Positions 9,669 through 18,476 of a DNA stretch of 23,250 nt are shown piece after piece. Origin of the DNA: Silene noctiflora (taxonomy: Eukaryota; Streptophyta; Magnoliopsida; Caryophyllales; Caryophyllaceae); contig VHZZ01005643.1 in assembly GCA_009801015.1 (NCBI GenBank), positions 29,677 to 52,926 of the forward strand. Direction: 5' to 3'. Numbering within the stretch: the stretch's first letter is position 1; each line of letters starts with the position of its first letter. A model generated the notes under the pieces. That model was not told the origin of the DNA, ran no database searches, and saw nothing but the letters and a program-made list of their open reading frames with translations. The translations under genes were made by a program, and so were the position numbers.

Positions 9669-9966
9669 ATAAGTTATTCAGTTAATGATCCAGTCACCAA
9701 TGGAGAGACGAGGATCAGTCACTGGCTTTAACCTCATCTCCGAGCTAACCCAAATATTTTGTGTGATACAACAATCACGGAACAGGTGCTATAAAGTTTC
9801 GTAGATAGAACCATTATTAAAACATAACTTACAAGAAGAAGCCACTGATACCCCGTTTTAGAAAATTATAACCCACCGAGAGGATATTAGTGATAATTCT
9901 CCAGACCAAAATCTTCCAAGCTTGTGGGTCCGGTAGATGCCACAACTTTTTACATAAAAATCTCGT

Positions 9967-10239
9967 TCAAACATCCACACAAGTCCTATCCTTCAAAGTA
10001 CCTTTTTCTTCCAGATACTGTCTAAAAGCGGCACCATATCCGCTTTTAACAGTATACACCCCACTATTATTTAGAGACCAATAGACGATATCCCTAGAGT
10101 GGGAAGAACACCATGGCATTGCAAGAATCTTCTCCGCATCCTCCTTAGTAAACAAAAACTTGACCTTCTCCTCATTCCATAAGGATGGGCTCAACAGTAA
10201 ATCCTTGACACGTATGTCCCTTAATCTCACATAATCCAT
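9967..10239 (-). pseudogene. LINE zf-RVT-region fragment
   Basis: About 90 codons with the pattern that precedes the zinc-binding region of plant LINE ORF2: VKDLLLSPSLWNEEKVKFLF, then EDAEKILAMPW, then YWSLNNSGVYTVKSGYGAA. It lies in order between RT and RNase H. It is open internally but isolated by stops on both sides. Confidence 0.8.
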
Positions 10240-10529
10240 GGTGAGAATTGCCTCATTTGGTTCAGGCTAAGCCCCATGCACCCAAGAAGTTCCCCATACA
10301 TTCAGATTTGAATCCAACCCCGGTTTCCAAGCAAGCAATGGTGATAATAGCTCGAGTCCATATAGGATACTCCAAGCACCCTATGACAAATTGTACCTAT
10401 TCAAAGACTTAAGGCCATCGCCCAAAACTCTCGAACCAAAAAGTTTTGATCTAAAAACCCGACAGAAGGAGTCTTGACCCGAAACTAAACGCCACGCATG
10501 TTTAGCAAGAAGAGCCTTGTTAACACACT

Positions 10530-11400
10530 CTATATTCTACACACCAAGACCTCCTGCCTCCTTAGTAGACTGAGAAAATTCTTACTACACCAATGAACGG
10601 GTTTCGCTGATCTACATCCCGCCCACAAAAAATGTGACAGCAACGAGTTTAACTTTTTGGCCACACTTACCGGCAAACGAAATACTGATAGAAAATAATT
10701 GGAAAGGTTCGATAGGACAGACGAGATGAAGGTAAGTCGGCCAGCTGGTGACAAGAAGACCCCATTCCAAGAGGCAATACGTCGCGTGACGTTATCAATC
10801 ATACACCGAAAGAAATCCCTTCTAGATCCCAGAAAATCAGTAGGTAAACCAAGATATTTGCCAAAACCCTTATTTTTCCTAATGTTGATCACCTCTAGAC
10901 ATTTTTTGGCCTTATTCATCGTTGTGCTCAGGCTAAACAGAATGCCCGACTTTTCATCATTTATCCGTTCGCCCGATAACAAACAGTAATTATCAAGAAC
11001 GTCCTTTTGATGCCTTACCGAGTCGTCATTATCGTGCAGAAAAAAGACAGCATCGTCCGCGAAGAACAAATGGGTCATCGGTTGCATAGCCTTACAGAGC
11101 GTAATCCCTTTAATATCCCCCTTTTGTTGCACAAGGGAGATCCTACTAGAGAGGACCTCCATATAGAGAATAAAAAAATAGGGGGATAATGGGTCTCCTT
11201 GACGTAACCCCTTTTCCGTTTTGAATTGCCGTAATGGCACTCCATTTATGAGAACTTCATAAGACACCGTAGAAACGCAATTCATGATCAGCTTCACCAT
11301 CTTGCCTGGGAAACCCATTTTTATCAAAACAGCTTCTAAGAAATCTCACCTCACCCTGTCATACGCTTTACTCATATTTGCTTTAAATGCGAACCTGCCA
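10530..11400 (-). pseudogene. LINE reverse transcriptase domain (fragment)
   Basis: A 265-codon open stretch (11327-10530) preceded in the same frame by GRFAFKANMSKAYDRVR and a stop. Motifs visible: SKAYDRV (first catalytic Asp region), INGVPLRQF, then GLRQGDPLSPYFFILYMEV, FFADDAVFF (catalytic DD), GERINDEKSGI, KYLGLPTD, SPAGRLTFISSVLS. Past 10560, in another frame, the expected post-RT sequence NIECVNKALLAKHAWRLV continues, showing a frameshift. Only the N-terminal fingers and the endonuclease are missing. Confidence 0.92.
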
Positions 11401-11608
11401 TTCTTTCTGATCCCACTCTATGCGAGTTAATGTTGTGAATGGCTTCTTGGGCCAGCAAGATGTCACTGATCAACCACAAAGTTCAAATAGGGTGAATAGT
11501 GAAAAATGATGTAAATTTGGTAGAAAAGGAAAGATGATAGTTCATAAGCACATCCCGTTGCTAGAGGATTATCCATTAATGTCAACAGTAGACACCCCGG
11601 TTTATACC

Positions 11609-11639
11609 CCAAAAAAAAAAAGAGAGAGAGAGAGAGAGT
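11609..11639. repeat. A-run followed by GA microsatellite
   Basis: About 11 A residues followed by some 9 GA units. It lies about 140 bp beyond the 5'-truncated end of the LINE. Confidence 0.9.
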
Positions 11640-11739
11640 TGTAAACTTGATTATTCTAACCAGAAGAATCCCTTTGTTAGTTGTTACTGTTCGACAAAAA
11701 AGTGAAAATATAACATAGTATAATTGAGTCAATTAATAC

Positions 11740-13400
11740 TATATATATATATAATCTAGAAATCAAGGGATTTCAATGTAATTAAATAAATTTATACAAA
11801 TTAATTATACTATGTACTATTAATCAATAGCGTTGTGTGATAGACCTAACCAAGGGACTACAATATAAATATTATATAATTTTGGTTGAAGTATACATTT
11901 AGAAAAAACCAAAATATGATGATTTTCATTAAAATAGACATGCCCCACTTATGGTATTAATTAGTATAAAAAATGTTAATTATTTAACATAAACAAATAT
12001 AATATGCGTAGTATAGATCTCGCGCAATAATTGTGCTATATTTATAGAGTTTCTACTTTAAAATTTTCATAATTCAACTTATTATATTTTGAAATGATAA
12101 AAAATTAAACTGCAAAACTAATTAAAAAATTTGAGTATATGATATGAAATCTTTTATTTTGTCACAAAGTTAATGATTTCATTTTATAAATTTTTCTAAT
12201 GAATTTTTTTTCACGAAGTTAATTATATTAGTTTATTTTATTGTGTTTATACCGCGTGTAAGTATGCATCAAGTCATTTTTTAAGAAAAATTAGCAATTT
12301 TGTATTTTATAATTTTGTACCCCTTTTATTTTATTTTGATTAAAACATTATAATTATAATTTAGAATTTAATGAAAAAATCATGTTTTAAACAAAAAATA
12401 GTTCAATGGGAAAATCTCATTTCCAAAAAATGTAATATTCCATAATTGTTTCGATTTGATTTAATGCATATATATAATATATATTTATATAAATATATAA
12501 GACTCTTAAAATTGCATGCCTAAATAGTAAAAGTAATTCTGTTAGTAGTGAAAAAAATTGTAGTAACATTGGATATAGTAATATGATAACAATCTCTCAT
12601 TTGAATAGTCAAAGTAACAACATTAGCAGCGAGAGGGAGTAGTGAAAGTAATAGAAGTAACAACGGGAGTAGTGAAATTATCAGTATTAATGCGGTAGTA
12701 GTGAAAATAGTAATAGTTACGTAACAATAATTACGGCGGGAGTAGTGAAAGTATCAGTAGTAATAACGAATGTAATAAAAGTAACAATACTAACAACAAA
12801 AGAAAGTATATATGAATAATTAACTAACCAATCGATTTAAGTAAAATATTAATAGCGGGAGTGGTGAATTTGTCTCATAATTTCTTTCATTGTAATTTTA
12901 AGATATGTCATAGAAAAATATATTAATGATAAATTTATAAGTTATGCAACTTTAAAGTAGTTTATTTAATTGAAAATAAATTTTAATGTTAAATAGAGGT
13001 AGCTCAGACAGGATCGGACACCAATACTAGTTAACAATTATTCTCACTAACATTGCACTTTTCAAGACTTGCTCCATGTTAATTTGTTTTCCAAAATTAC
13101 TCACACATTATTAACTAATGTTAAAAATTGCACCCAAAGCCCTTTTCAAATAAAGAATTGTTGAAACTGACAAAAATGCCCCTGTGATAATTTGTTTGAC
13201 CTTCTTTTATTGTTTCACTTACTCTCTTAATTTCACCAAATTCATCTCAATTTTCCCCAAATTCTAACCTAATGTCATGTTAATCAAATCTTCCTATATT
13301 GAAATATTGTTCGCTAATTCTCATCTATTACATTACTACTAACTACTTTCGTAACGACTTTCATGTGACATTTATAATCCTAAAATTGATGGAAAAAACA
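11740..13400. other. AT-rich intergenic DNA with cryptic repeats
   Basis: No gene recognised. It starts with a short TA run (about 11740-11752) and remains very AT-rich to about 12520. The cryptic repeat at 12535-12860 follows, then unremarkable sequence to 13400. Confidence 0.5.
12535..12870. repeat. Cryptic minisatellite built on 'gggagtagtgaaa'
   Basis: The word (g)cgggagtagtgaaagta or close variants occurs near 12635, 12665, 12692, 12737 and 12855, separated by AT-rich filler rich in 'agtaac' and 'agtaata'. Spacing is irregular (about 27-118 bp), so this is a decayed array rather than a clean tandem repeat. Confidence 0.55.
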
Positions 13401-13419
13401 ACAACGAATGAACCCTAGT

Positions 13420-14140
13420 TTCTATTACTTTCGCTTGAGTGGCCAAGGGAGTGTTTAGTGATAGCTTCCCCCACACGATTGGCATATCGTCTCTCAAAGA
13501 CTATCTTCACGGAATGGGCATGTAGTTAGTCCCTATACTACAAGATTGTGTTAGCAAAATGTCCACAATTGTGTTAGCAAAATGTCCACATGGGAAATAA
13601 TTACCACAAATCGCATTTACAGCAAGAACACGATCAGAACTAATAAAGTGTCTTGGGTTCTCACGGTGTAAAGAAGACCATCTCTAATGGCAAGAAGCTC
13701 GCTTATAAATTGGTAGAGCAAGTTAGTGTGATGATCACCCACAAATCCACGTCCTAAAGAGTTACGAATGATACAACCAAGGCTACCAAGAGAGATGGAG
13801 GGGCATAAAGTCGCACCTACATTGATCTTTGACCAATTATGCGTGGGTGGGGCCCAATTATTTGAGTATAGGGGAATTGGGGAGGGACCGGGACAATGGG
13901 GTCAGAGGTGTTAACACTGTGGGTTGGGGAGGAGTAATTAGCCGAAGTCCAGGCAGAGGCAAGAGAACAGGTAGTAGAATAAAGCGAACTCGATCTTGTC
14001 AGAGTCACGATATATACCAGAAAAATGATCTTATTGTATGCGTCTGATCCAAAGGTGAGGAGTGTTTTAAATACCGCAAGTGTAAGGTTGTCATTGTAGC
14101 ACTTAGGGTGTCGAAATCCACATGGAGTAATGAGCACTAG
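13420..14140 (-). pseudogene. Decayed RNase H (RVT_3-like) domain from a second LINE
   Basis: The minus strand reads, with frameshifts, a Ser/Pro-rich linker (14137 to about 13860), then NWSKINVGATLCPS, GSLGCIIRNSLGRGF and SELLAIRDGL. After a frameshift come SSDRVLAVNAI and finally FERRYANRVGEAITKH. This is the order of plant LINE RNase H domains: INVDGA-like strand, ELLAIRDGL helix with the catalytic Glu, SD strand, and the ANRV...KH C-terminus. The first catalytic Asp (usually INVDG) appears lost (INVGA). A 23-bp tandem duplication (13545-13590) adds another frameshift. Not functional. Confidence 0.75.
13545..13590. repeat. Perfect 23-bp tandem duplication
   Basis: 'attgtgttagcaaaatgtccaca' is shortened here: the 23-bp unit starting attgtgttagc and ending aatgtccaca occurs at 13545-13567 and again at 13568-13590 without mismatch. 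It lies inside the decayed RNase H, and 23 is not a multiple of three. Confidence 0.92.
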
Positions 14141-14662
14141 TCGGTTCTAATTGTAGTGTTTAGCTAAGTCGATAAGAATTGAGTTTGTTTTAACTAATGA
14201 CAAACTATTGATAAACTAAGTACGATAATTAAGAACTAGATTAAATGCAATTTAAAAGATTAAGCTAGAGTAATTATTGGGTTTGATCAATGATAAAGAG
14301 GTTTAGGATCTGATCAAGCCTTTAGCAATGGGTTTTAGTAGCAATTAGCCAATCAGCAAGTTATGGGCTCATTGGGTCATCAAGAAGGATAATGCTAGCT
14401 AAACTAACCACCCAACCCTCCCGAGTGTAGGTAGTATCTTGAGTCGGGTTGAGGGCCCACTCCCATGGATGACCAAAACTGAGCCCAAGGAATTAAGTCA
14501 ATAATAAGTCCCAATTAAGTTCTCCCTCACTCCTATGAATGAAATTTCTTAGTCTATTGGTCAAGTCTCCTTAAATGGGTCTCACTCCCGTGAATAACCC
14601 GCCTAGAGTCGATTCCTGAGTCTACCGGTGTCCACTACCATAAGCCTAACTCCCATTAATAG
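14141..14662. other. Intergenic stretch with a recurring 'actccYatgaat' motif
   Basis: No gene seen. Variants of 'cactcccatgaatga' recur near 14459, 14528, 14583 and 14648 at 54-70 bp spacing, embedded in 'gagtc/aagtc' words. Probably a degenerate repeat or retroelement remnant next to the LTR at 14663. Confidence 0.4.
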
Positions 14663-15862
14663 TGTAACACCCCCTTTTACCCGGCCAAGGTAATCAGAAG
14701 TGTCCTCATCTCGGTTTCTCGAAATAGTGAATGAAACTTCAATTAAATAACATTATACAATATACAAGTTTCAGATTACTACAACCTTTCTAATGAAATC
14801 TAAGATGACTAACATGTGACAACTCGAATAAACACAAATGCTCGTGGATCGGTCCATATCCCGCTTATCACCAAGGCTAAACATGTACTCTAAACTGCTC
14901 CCCCATATGATCGGAAATATCATATTGATCATCACCTCCCCAATTAAAGAATGCGACCGTTTACACATAGCCAACACACGTCAGTTTCAATAATTACAAA
15001 CACTCACAGAATGACATGTGAGCATGAAGATGCAATGCAATAGTGAAGTACACAAGTCATAAATCTCGATCCACCATCTCCATATCCATATATAATCCGG
15101 TGACGGCATCACACCACCACCACCAAATAGATGGACCACAGCCCATAAAAAAGGTATATGGGACGCACCTGTGGTACCAAGCCCGAGCGCTAACTAGACC
15201 TCTGCCAACGTCATGACACAACAGGAGCCCCCTTGTAGTCAAGTCATAAATTTACACGTCCTCCTTGGAGCGGGAAACTCCAACGAGCAACTCGAGCGTA
15301 AGACGGTCTCCAGAACCGCCTTACGTTTCATCAACAACCACATAACACAATCACAACTCCACCATCCTCCACCAATGTCCACAAACAATCATAAGAAAAT
15401 AATATGCATCATAATGTATATCAAGTATGCCTCTTTCACATTAACACGAACCACAAATCTCTCATAAATACATGTATCCACAATCACTCCAACGCTTTAA
15501 TTCACCTTATCTCGTTATCATGATATAATTAAGTTTAGGGTTTTAAGATATGGATTAAGGGTATTTATATGACCCTATAATGACTCATTAAAAATTTGAG
15601 CCAAAAAAGGAGGATGGATAAGGGGGAAAACGTGTGAAATGAAGTACGTACCTCATTCCCCTACTCCTCATCCGCTCCTTATGCATAAGAAGCGTGTAAA
15701 AATTAGTTGGATGAGGTACGACAAGAGGGGATGAGGTATGTCTCATGCTCCACATCCTACAATCTAACTAATGTTTCTAGTCTATAAACTTCATTTCCGA
15801 CTTTCAAATCGCGTTGTTCTTCTATCCTCATGTCCAAGGCTTGTTCCATCAAGCTACCTACA
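14663..15862 (-). mobile_element. Probable solo LTR (Gypsy-like), right end uncertain
   Basis: The left edge TGTAACACCCCC is a common terminus of plant LTRs. The candidate right edge ends CTACCTACA, giving TGTA...TACA ends, with flanks AATAG and AAAAG (4 of 5 matching) as a possible target duplication. On the minus strand a good TATA box (CATATAAATACCC, about 15560-15573) lies between the presumed U3 and R/U5. No polypurine tract, primer-binding site or gag-pol domain is adjacent, so a solo LTR is the simplest reading. Short open frames within it are not protein-like. Confidence 0.45.
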
Positions 15863-16101
15863 AAAAGGAAATTAAAGCACCTAGAGCATCATCTTTGACT
15901 CGAAATATACACATGCATGAAAAATCCGGAAAAATATCCAAAAAGAGAACGTAGAACATGATTTGGAAAATTAGTCAAAAGTTGAGCTTTTTAGGAAATT
16001 TAAGCAGTAAAAATTGGGACTAACAAGATCCTATAAGGTAGATAAAACATGTAAATTGATGTGCTAACAAAAGGCTCTAAGAAAGGAAAGAGAACAAAGT
16101 A
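15863..16101. other. Unassigned spacer between LTR and hAT element
   Basis: No RNA or transposon ends seen. On the minus strand a frame is open from the hAT insertion point to a TAA near 15999. It may be degenerate LINE sequence continuing from the zf-RVT fragment at 17.9 kb, or open by chance. Confidence 0.3.
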
Positions 16102-16208
16102 CTCCCGCCCAGGGGCGGACCCAAGGGGGGGCCCGGGTGGGCAGGTGCCCATCATGAAGTTTCAAAAATAAATATTTACAAGTATCTATAGTACACATTA
16201 ATTTAGTG

Positions 16209-16262
16209 TGGCGTAGTTGGTAGAAGTGTGAGAGTTTTATTTAGGAGGTTGGGGTTCGATTC
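16209..16262 (+). other. tRNA-like A/B box pair (plus strand) in hAT element
   Basis: TGGCGTAGTTGG (16209-16220) matches the Pol III A box, and GGTTCGATTC (16253-16262) matches the B box, with 32 bp between them, a normal tRNA/SINE spacing. The flanking bases do not form a proper acceptor stem and the T stem pairs poorly, so this is not a functional tRNA gene. Confidence 0.6.
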
Positions 16263-16334
16263 TTGCTACTTAGAAATTTTGATAATTTTTTTTTTGGCTA
16301 TTTCAAATAAATATGAAAAAATTACTTGATACAT

Positions 16335-16387
16335 GATTCGAACCCGTGACTTTTAGATGACCTACCAAATTCTAAACCATTGAACCA
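16335..16387 (-). other. tRNA-like A/B box pair (minus strand) in hAT element
   Basis: On the minus strand TGGTTCAATGG (16387-16377) matches the A box and GGTTCGAATC (16344-16335) the B box. The T arm pairs at four of five positions. No acceptor stem closes. It faces the plus-strand module at 16209-16262. Confidence 0.6.
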
Positions 16388-16756
16388 CTTGCATTTTTTT
16401 GTTAAAATAAGTACTAAAGTGTATTATATTCTATAAAAGGGGGGTATTATTTGTACATATATTTAGAATTTGAAGTATTTTAGAGAAAACATTATCTTTT
16501 AAAAGACAATATCTATAGAACCAATTATTTTTTCATTGTTTTACTTGTATATAATAACTAATTTAGGGGAAAAAAAACTTCAAAATATAAAAATGTTGTC
16601 TTAAACGCGCGTAAATATTCGCGTCAAAAAAATTTTGGTGCCCCCCTAAAACTAAATTCCTGGGTCCGCCACTGCTCCCGCCTCGATTTTTGGAGGTACA
16701 GTTCATGTGAGGCCAAGGTTAGAGTGGGAGAGAGTAAAGCCCTGTTCTTTTGAATT

Positions 16757-16900
16757 TTTAGGAACTGAAATGAATTTATAGGAGCTGAACTGAACTGAAC
16801 TTATAAGAGCTGAACTGAACGAAACTGAATTTATAAGATCTGAAATGAACTTATAAGAGTTGAACTTATAGAAGTTGAACCGAACTTATAAAAAATTTGA
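16757..16900 (+). repeat. Subterminal minisatellite, left array of copy A
   Basis: About seven imperfect units of 'ga(g/t)ctgaactgaacttata', 17-22 bp long, with deletions of the doubled 'ctgaa'. The same unit recurs at 17660-17795, 20555-20745, 21352-21520 and 21985-22010. Confidence 0.8.
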
Positions 16901-16957
16901 GCTTTATATAAATTACTTTTTTTAGAATTACTACAATACATTACAATAAAAAATATA

Positions 16958-17254
16958 CTCCCTCCTATTCTCAATAACATTCCCTGTTTATGGGTGGCAT
17001 GAGAATTAAGAGTGTTTGAATTAAATAAGCTAAAGTATTTTGGTAGGACGAAGTAATTGGAGAGAGAGAAGGTATTGTGGGGTATTATTGTGAGGTGAAG
17101 TGATTAAAATAAGATAAAGTATGAGTATTGTGGGGTATTGTTGTGAGGTGAGGTGGTTAAAATAAGTTTAAAACTTTACTAAATAAGGAAAGAGGGAAAA
17201 TATTGTGAATAGATGAAAAAGGAAAGAGAGAAGGTTATTGAGAATATGAGGGAG
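16958..17254. mobile_element. Stowaway-type MITE nested in PIF-like copy A
   Basis: 297 bp between TA dinucleotides (16956-16957, 17255-17256). The termini CTCCCTCCTATTCTCAATAA and its near-perfect inverted copy (TTATTGAGAATATGAGGGAG) are typical Stowaway ends. Inside, 'ttgtggggtattRttgtgag' with downstream 'gattaaaataag' is tandemly duplicated (about 17075-17165). It interrupts copy A between its left array and its coding remnant, so it inserted later. Confidence 0.85.
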
Positions 17255-17277
17255 TATTACATATTACATTTTTTTTT

Positions 17278-17460
17278 CTAACTATGTATTTCCATATTAT
17301 CATCTTCCTCGTCACTTTCATCTTCATCTTCAATTTCATTGACATCATCGAATCCATTGTCTCGCCAAATGTCTTTTATTATGTTATTTCGTACCTTGTA
17401 CATAGCTTTCTTACGCTTCGTTTCAAACATGCCTGAATCTGTTGAAATTAATGACGGAGG
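17278..17460 (-). pseudogene. Transposase-like C-terminal remnant with acidic tail
   Basis: The minus-strand frame ends KAMYKVRNNIIKDIW, then an acidic tail rich in D/E (EIEDEDESDEEDD) and a stop at about 17278. The R-x-N-I-x-x-x-I-W pattern resembles the C-terminus of plant PIF/Harbinger transposases, inferred by memory of the family. A polypyrimidine-AG just upstream (about 17440-17450) could be a splice acceptor. In copy B the matching region (about 20930-20990) encodes a comparable Glu/Asp-rich tail. No catalytic DDE part was found in the window. Confidence 0.4.
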
Positions 17461-17659
17461 TATAGGTGAAATAAGGTAAAAATATTGATGAGATAGGTGA
17501 ACTTGTGAATAATTAATGAGTAGGCAGTTTAGCATAAACAAATTATAAGGGTCGTTTTTTTTTTGTTTTTTTTTTCGTACTATTTTTTTTTCAATTATTC
17601 GTCAATATTAGAAAACGGATATGAGTTTATAGTTAATAATACTTAATATAAGTTATATA

Positions 17660-17795
17660 AACTTGTCTAAACTGAACTTATAGGAGTTGAACTGAACTTA
17701 TGAGAACTGAACTGAACTTATAAGAGCTGAACTAAACTAATTGGAGTTGAACTGAACTTATAAACTCTGAATTAAACTTAACTGAACTTAAAAGG
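17660..17795 (+). repeat. Subterminal minisatellite, right array of copy A
   Basis: About six units of 'ctgaactgaacttatRaga', direct (not inverted) relative to the left array at 16757-16900. Confidence 0.8.
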
Positions 17796-17828
17796 GGTGA
17801 CTTCAAATCCAAAAGAAGAGGGACCTAA

Positions 17829-17960
17829 AAAGGCATCAAATTTAGACCAAACATGGACGGCGAGGCTGCAATCTCTAAGAGTATGAATTGAAGACTCGCC
17901 CATATAGGGGGTGAAGCACAGGACGATACAACAAAGAAGGGAGAATGAATCTTTTATGGA
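17829..17960 (-). pseudogene. LINE zf-RVT zinc-finger fragment
   Basis: The minus strand reads LCCIVLCFTPYMGESSIHTL then RDCSLAVHVWSKFDAFL, matching the zf-RVT pattern C..C....E(S/T)..H...DC..A..VW of plant LINE ORF2. The frame is cut by the PIF-like element at the TAA target. After mental removal of that element the frame remains open. It is on the same strand as, and upstream of, the decayed RNase H at 13420-14140, as expected for one LINE. Confidence 0.75.
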
Positions 17961-18198
17961 GGGTTAAGTTATGGGGTAGGAGTAATTGTTGACAATACCA
18001 AAATTTCAAGGTAGTTATTTTTCAAAAACATCTGAACATGAGATAACATTTAAACGAAAAAGTACTCCATACATACTATATTGTGCAACACAATAAATTT
18101 AGACAACCTCACTCAAATTGAAAATAACTCTACTTTGATTGGATTGCGATTGACGACTAATTTCATTTTAATTCTCATAATTTCCACTTTATATTATA

Positions 18199-18438
18199 CT
18201 TCCCCCATTGATTTATATACATTTACTTTTTGGGCATTATTCGGAATGAATTTTCGATACAGCTTCTAATATATAACATAAAAGATAGTCATGTGAGATC
18301 TTATTTAAATTGTCTTGCCAAGTACATTGTGAATATCAAATTTTTATAATTTTTATCAATATATAACTGAACAAAAGAAAACGGACATTAATAAACGTGC
18401 ATAAAGCAAATGTATAGAATTCAATGGAATGAAGGAAG
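18199..18438 (+). mobile_element. Complete Stowaway-type MITE
   Basis: 240 bp between TA dinucleotides (18197-18198, 18439-18440), with termini CTTCCCCCATTGA... and the inverted ...TCAATGGAATGAAGGAAG. It shares about 140 bp with the truncated copy in STM intron 2 (3712-3852). No coding capacity. Confidence 0.85.
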
Positions 18439-18476
18439 TATTTTGATCGTCTAAAGTATGAAATACATTTCCTTCA

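Larger units (their letters stand above)
8154..11470 (-). pseudogene. Broken L1-type LINE ORF2 (reverse transcriptase, zf-RVT, RNase H)
   Basis: Read on the minus strand, domains appear in LINE ORF2 order. Reverse transcriptase spans about 11460 to 10440, with SKAYDRV, then GLRQGDPLSPYFF and the catalytic box FFADDAVFF. zf-RVT-type sequence lies around 9967-10239 and 9560-9668. A C-terminal RNase H is at 9230-9430 plus 8155-8387. The 5' half of ORF2 (endonuclease and start of RT) and ORF1 are absent, so the copy is 5'-truncated. It is dead: TGA replaces the Trp codon after YDRVR (about 11347), there are further stops and frameshifts near 10555 and between the RT and zf-RVT parts, and a DNA transposon sits in RNase H. 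Plant L1 elements are known to carry such an acquired RNase H. The stop at 8156-8154 is followed by a short A-rich 3' tail. Confidence 0.9.
16110..16674. mobile_element. Non-autonomous hAT transposon with tRNA-like modules
   Basis: 565 bp with inverted termini CAGGGGCGGACCCA and (reverse complement) CAGTGGCGGACCCA, flanked by a perfect 8-bp duplication CTCCCGCC (16102-16109 and 16675-16682). Both are hAT hallmarks. No transposase frame. The subterminal regions are GC-rich ('gggcccgggtgggcaggtgccc' split here as gggcccggg and gggcaggtgccc). The interior holds two tRNA-like A/B-box pairs in opposite orientation, listed separately. Confidence 0.9.
16738..17825. mobile_element. PIF/Harbinger-like element, copy A
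   Basis: 1088 bp flanked by TAA (16735-16737, 17826-17828), with inverted ends AGCCCTGTTCTTTTG and GGTCCCTCTTCTTTTG. The 3-bp TAA/TTA target is the PIF/Harbinger preference. Near both ends lie arrays of a ~20-bp unit 'ctgaactgaacttataaga' (16757-16900, 17660-17795), in the same orientation at both ends. The interior holds a nested Stowaway MITE (16958-17254) and a short minus-strand frame resembling a transposase C-terminus. The family call is inference from TIR, target and tail. Confidence 0.65.

Noticed and set aside
10699..11189. Plus-strand open frames of 96 and 60 codons
   Set aside because: They are antisense to the clear reverse transcriptase reading on the minus strand.
11463..11732. 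89-codon minus-strand open frame adjoining the reverse transcriptase
   Set aside because: Mostly simple-sequence translation through the A/GA tract. Only its last few residues abut LINE sequence, so it is not the LINE N-terminus.
14771..15467. Several 60-84-codon open frames in the LTR-like region
   Set aside because: Overlapping frames on both strands with no domain, in DNA that looks like an LTR.
16209..16387. Functional tRNA genes suggested by good A and B boxes
   Set aside because: No acceptor stem closes for either module, the T stem is poor in the plus-strand one, and both lie inside a hAT element.
16957..17166. Tandem 'ttgtggggtatt' repeat as a CRISPR-like or independent array
   Set aside because: Only two units, without spacers, within a Stowaway MITE.
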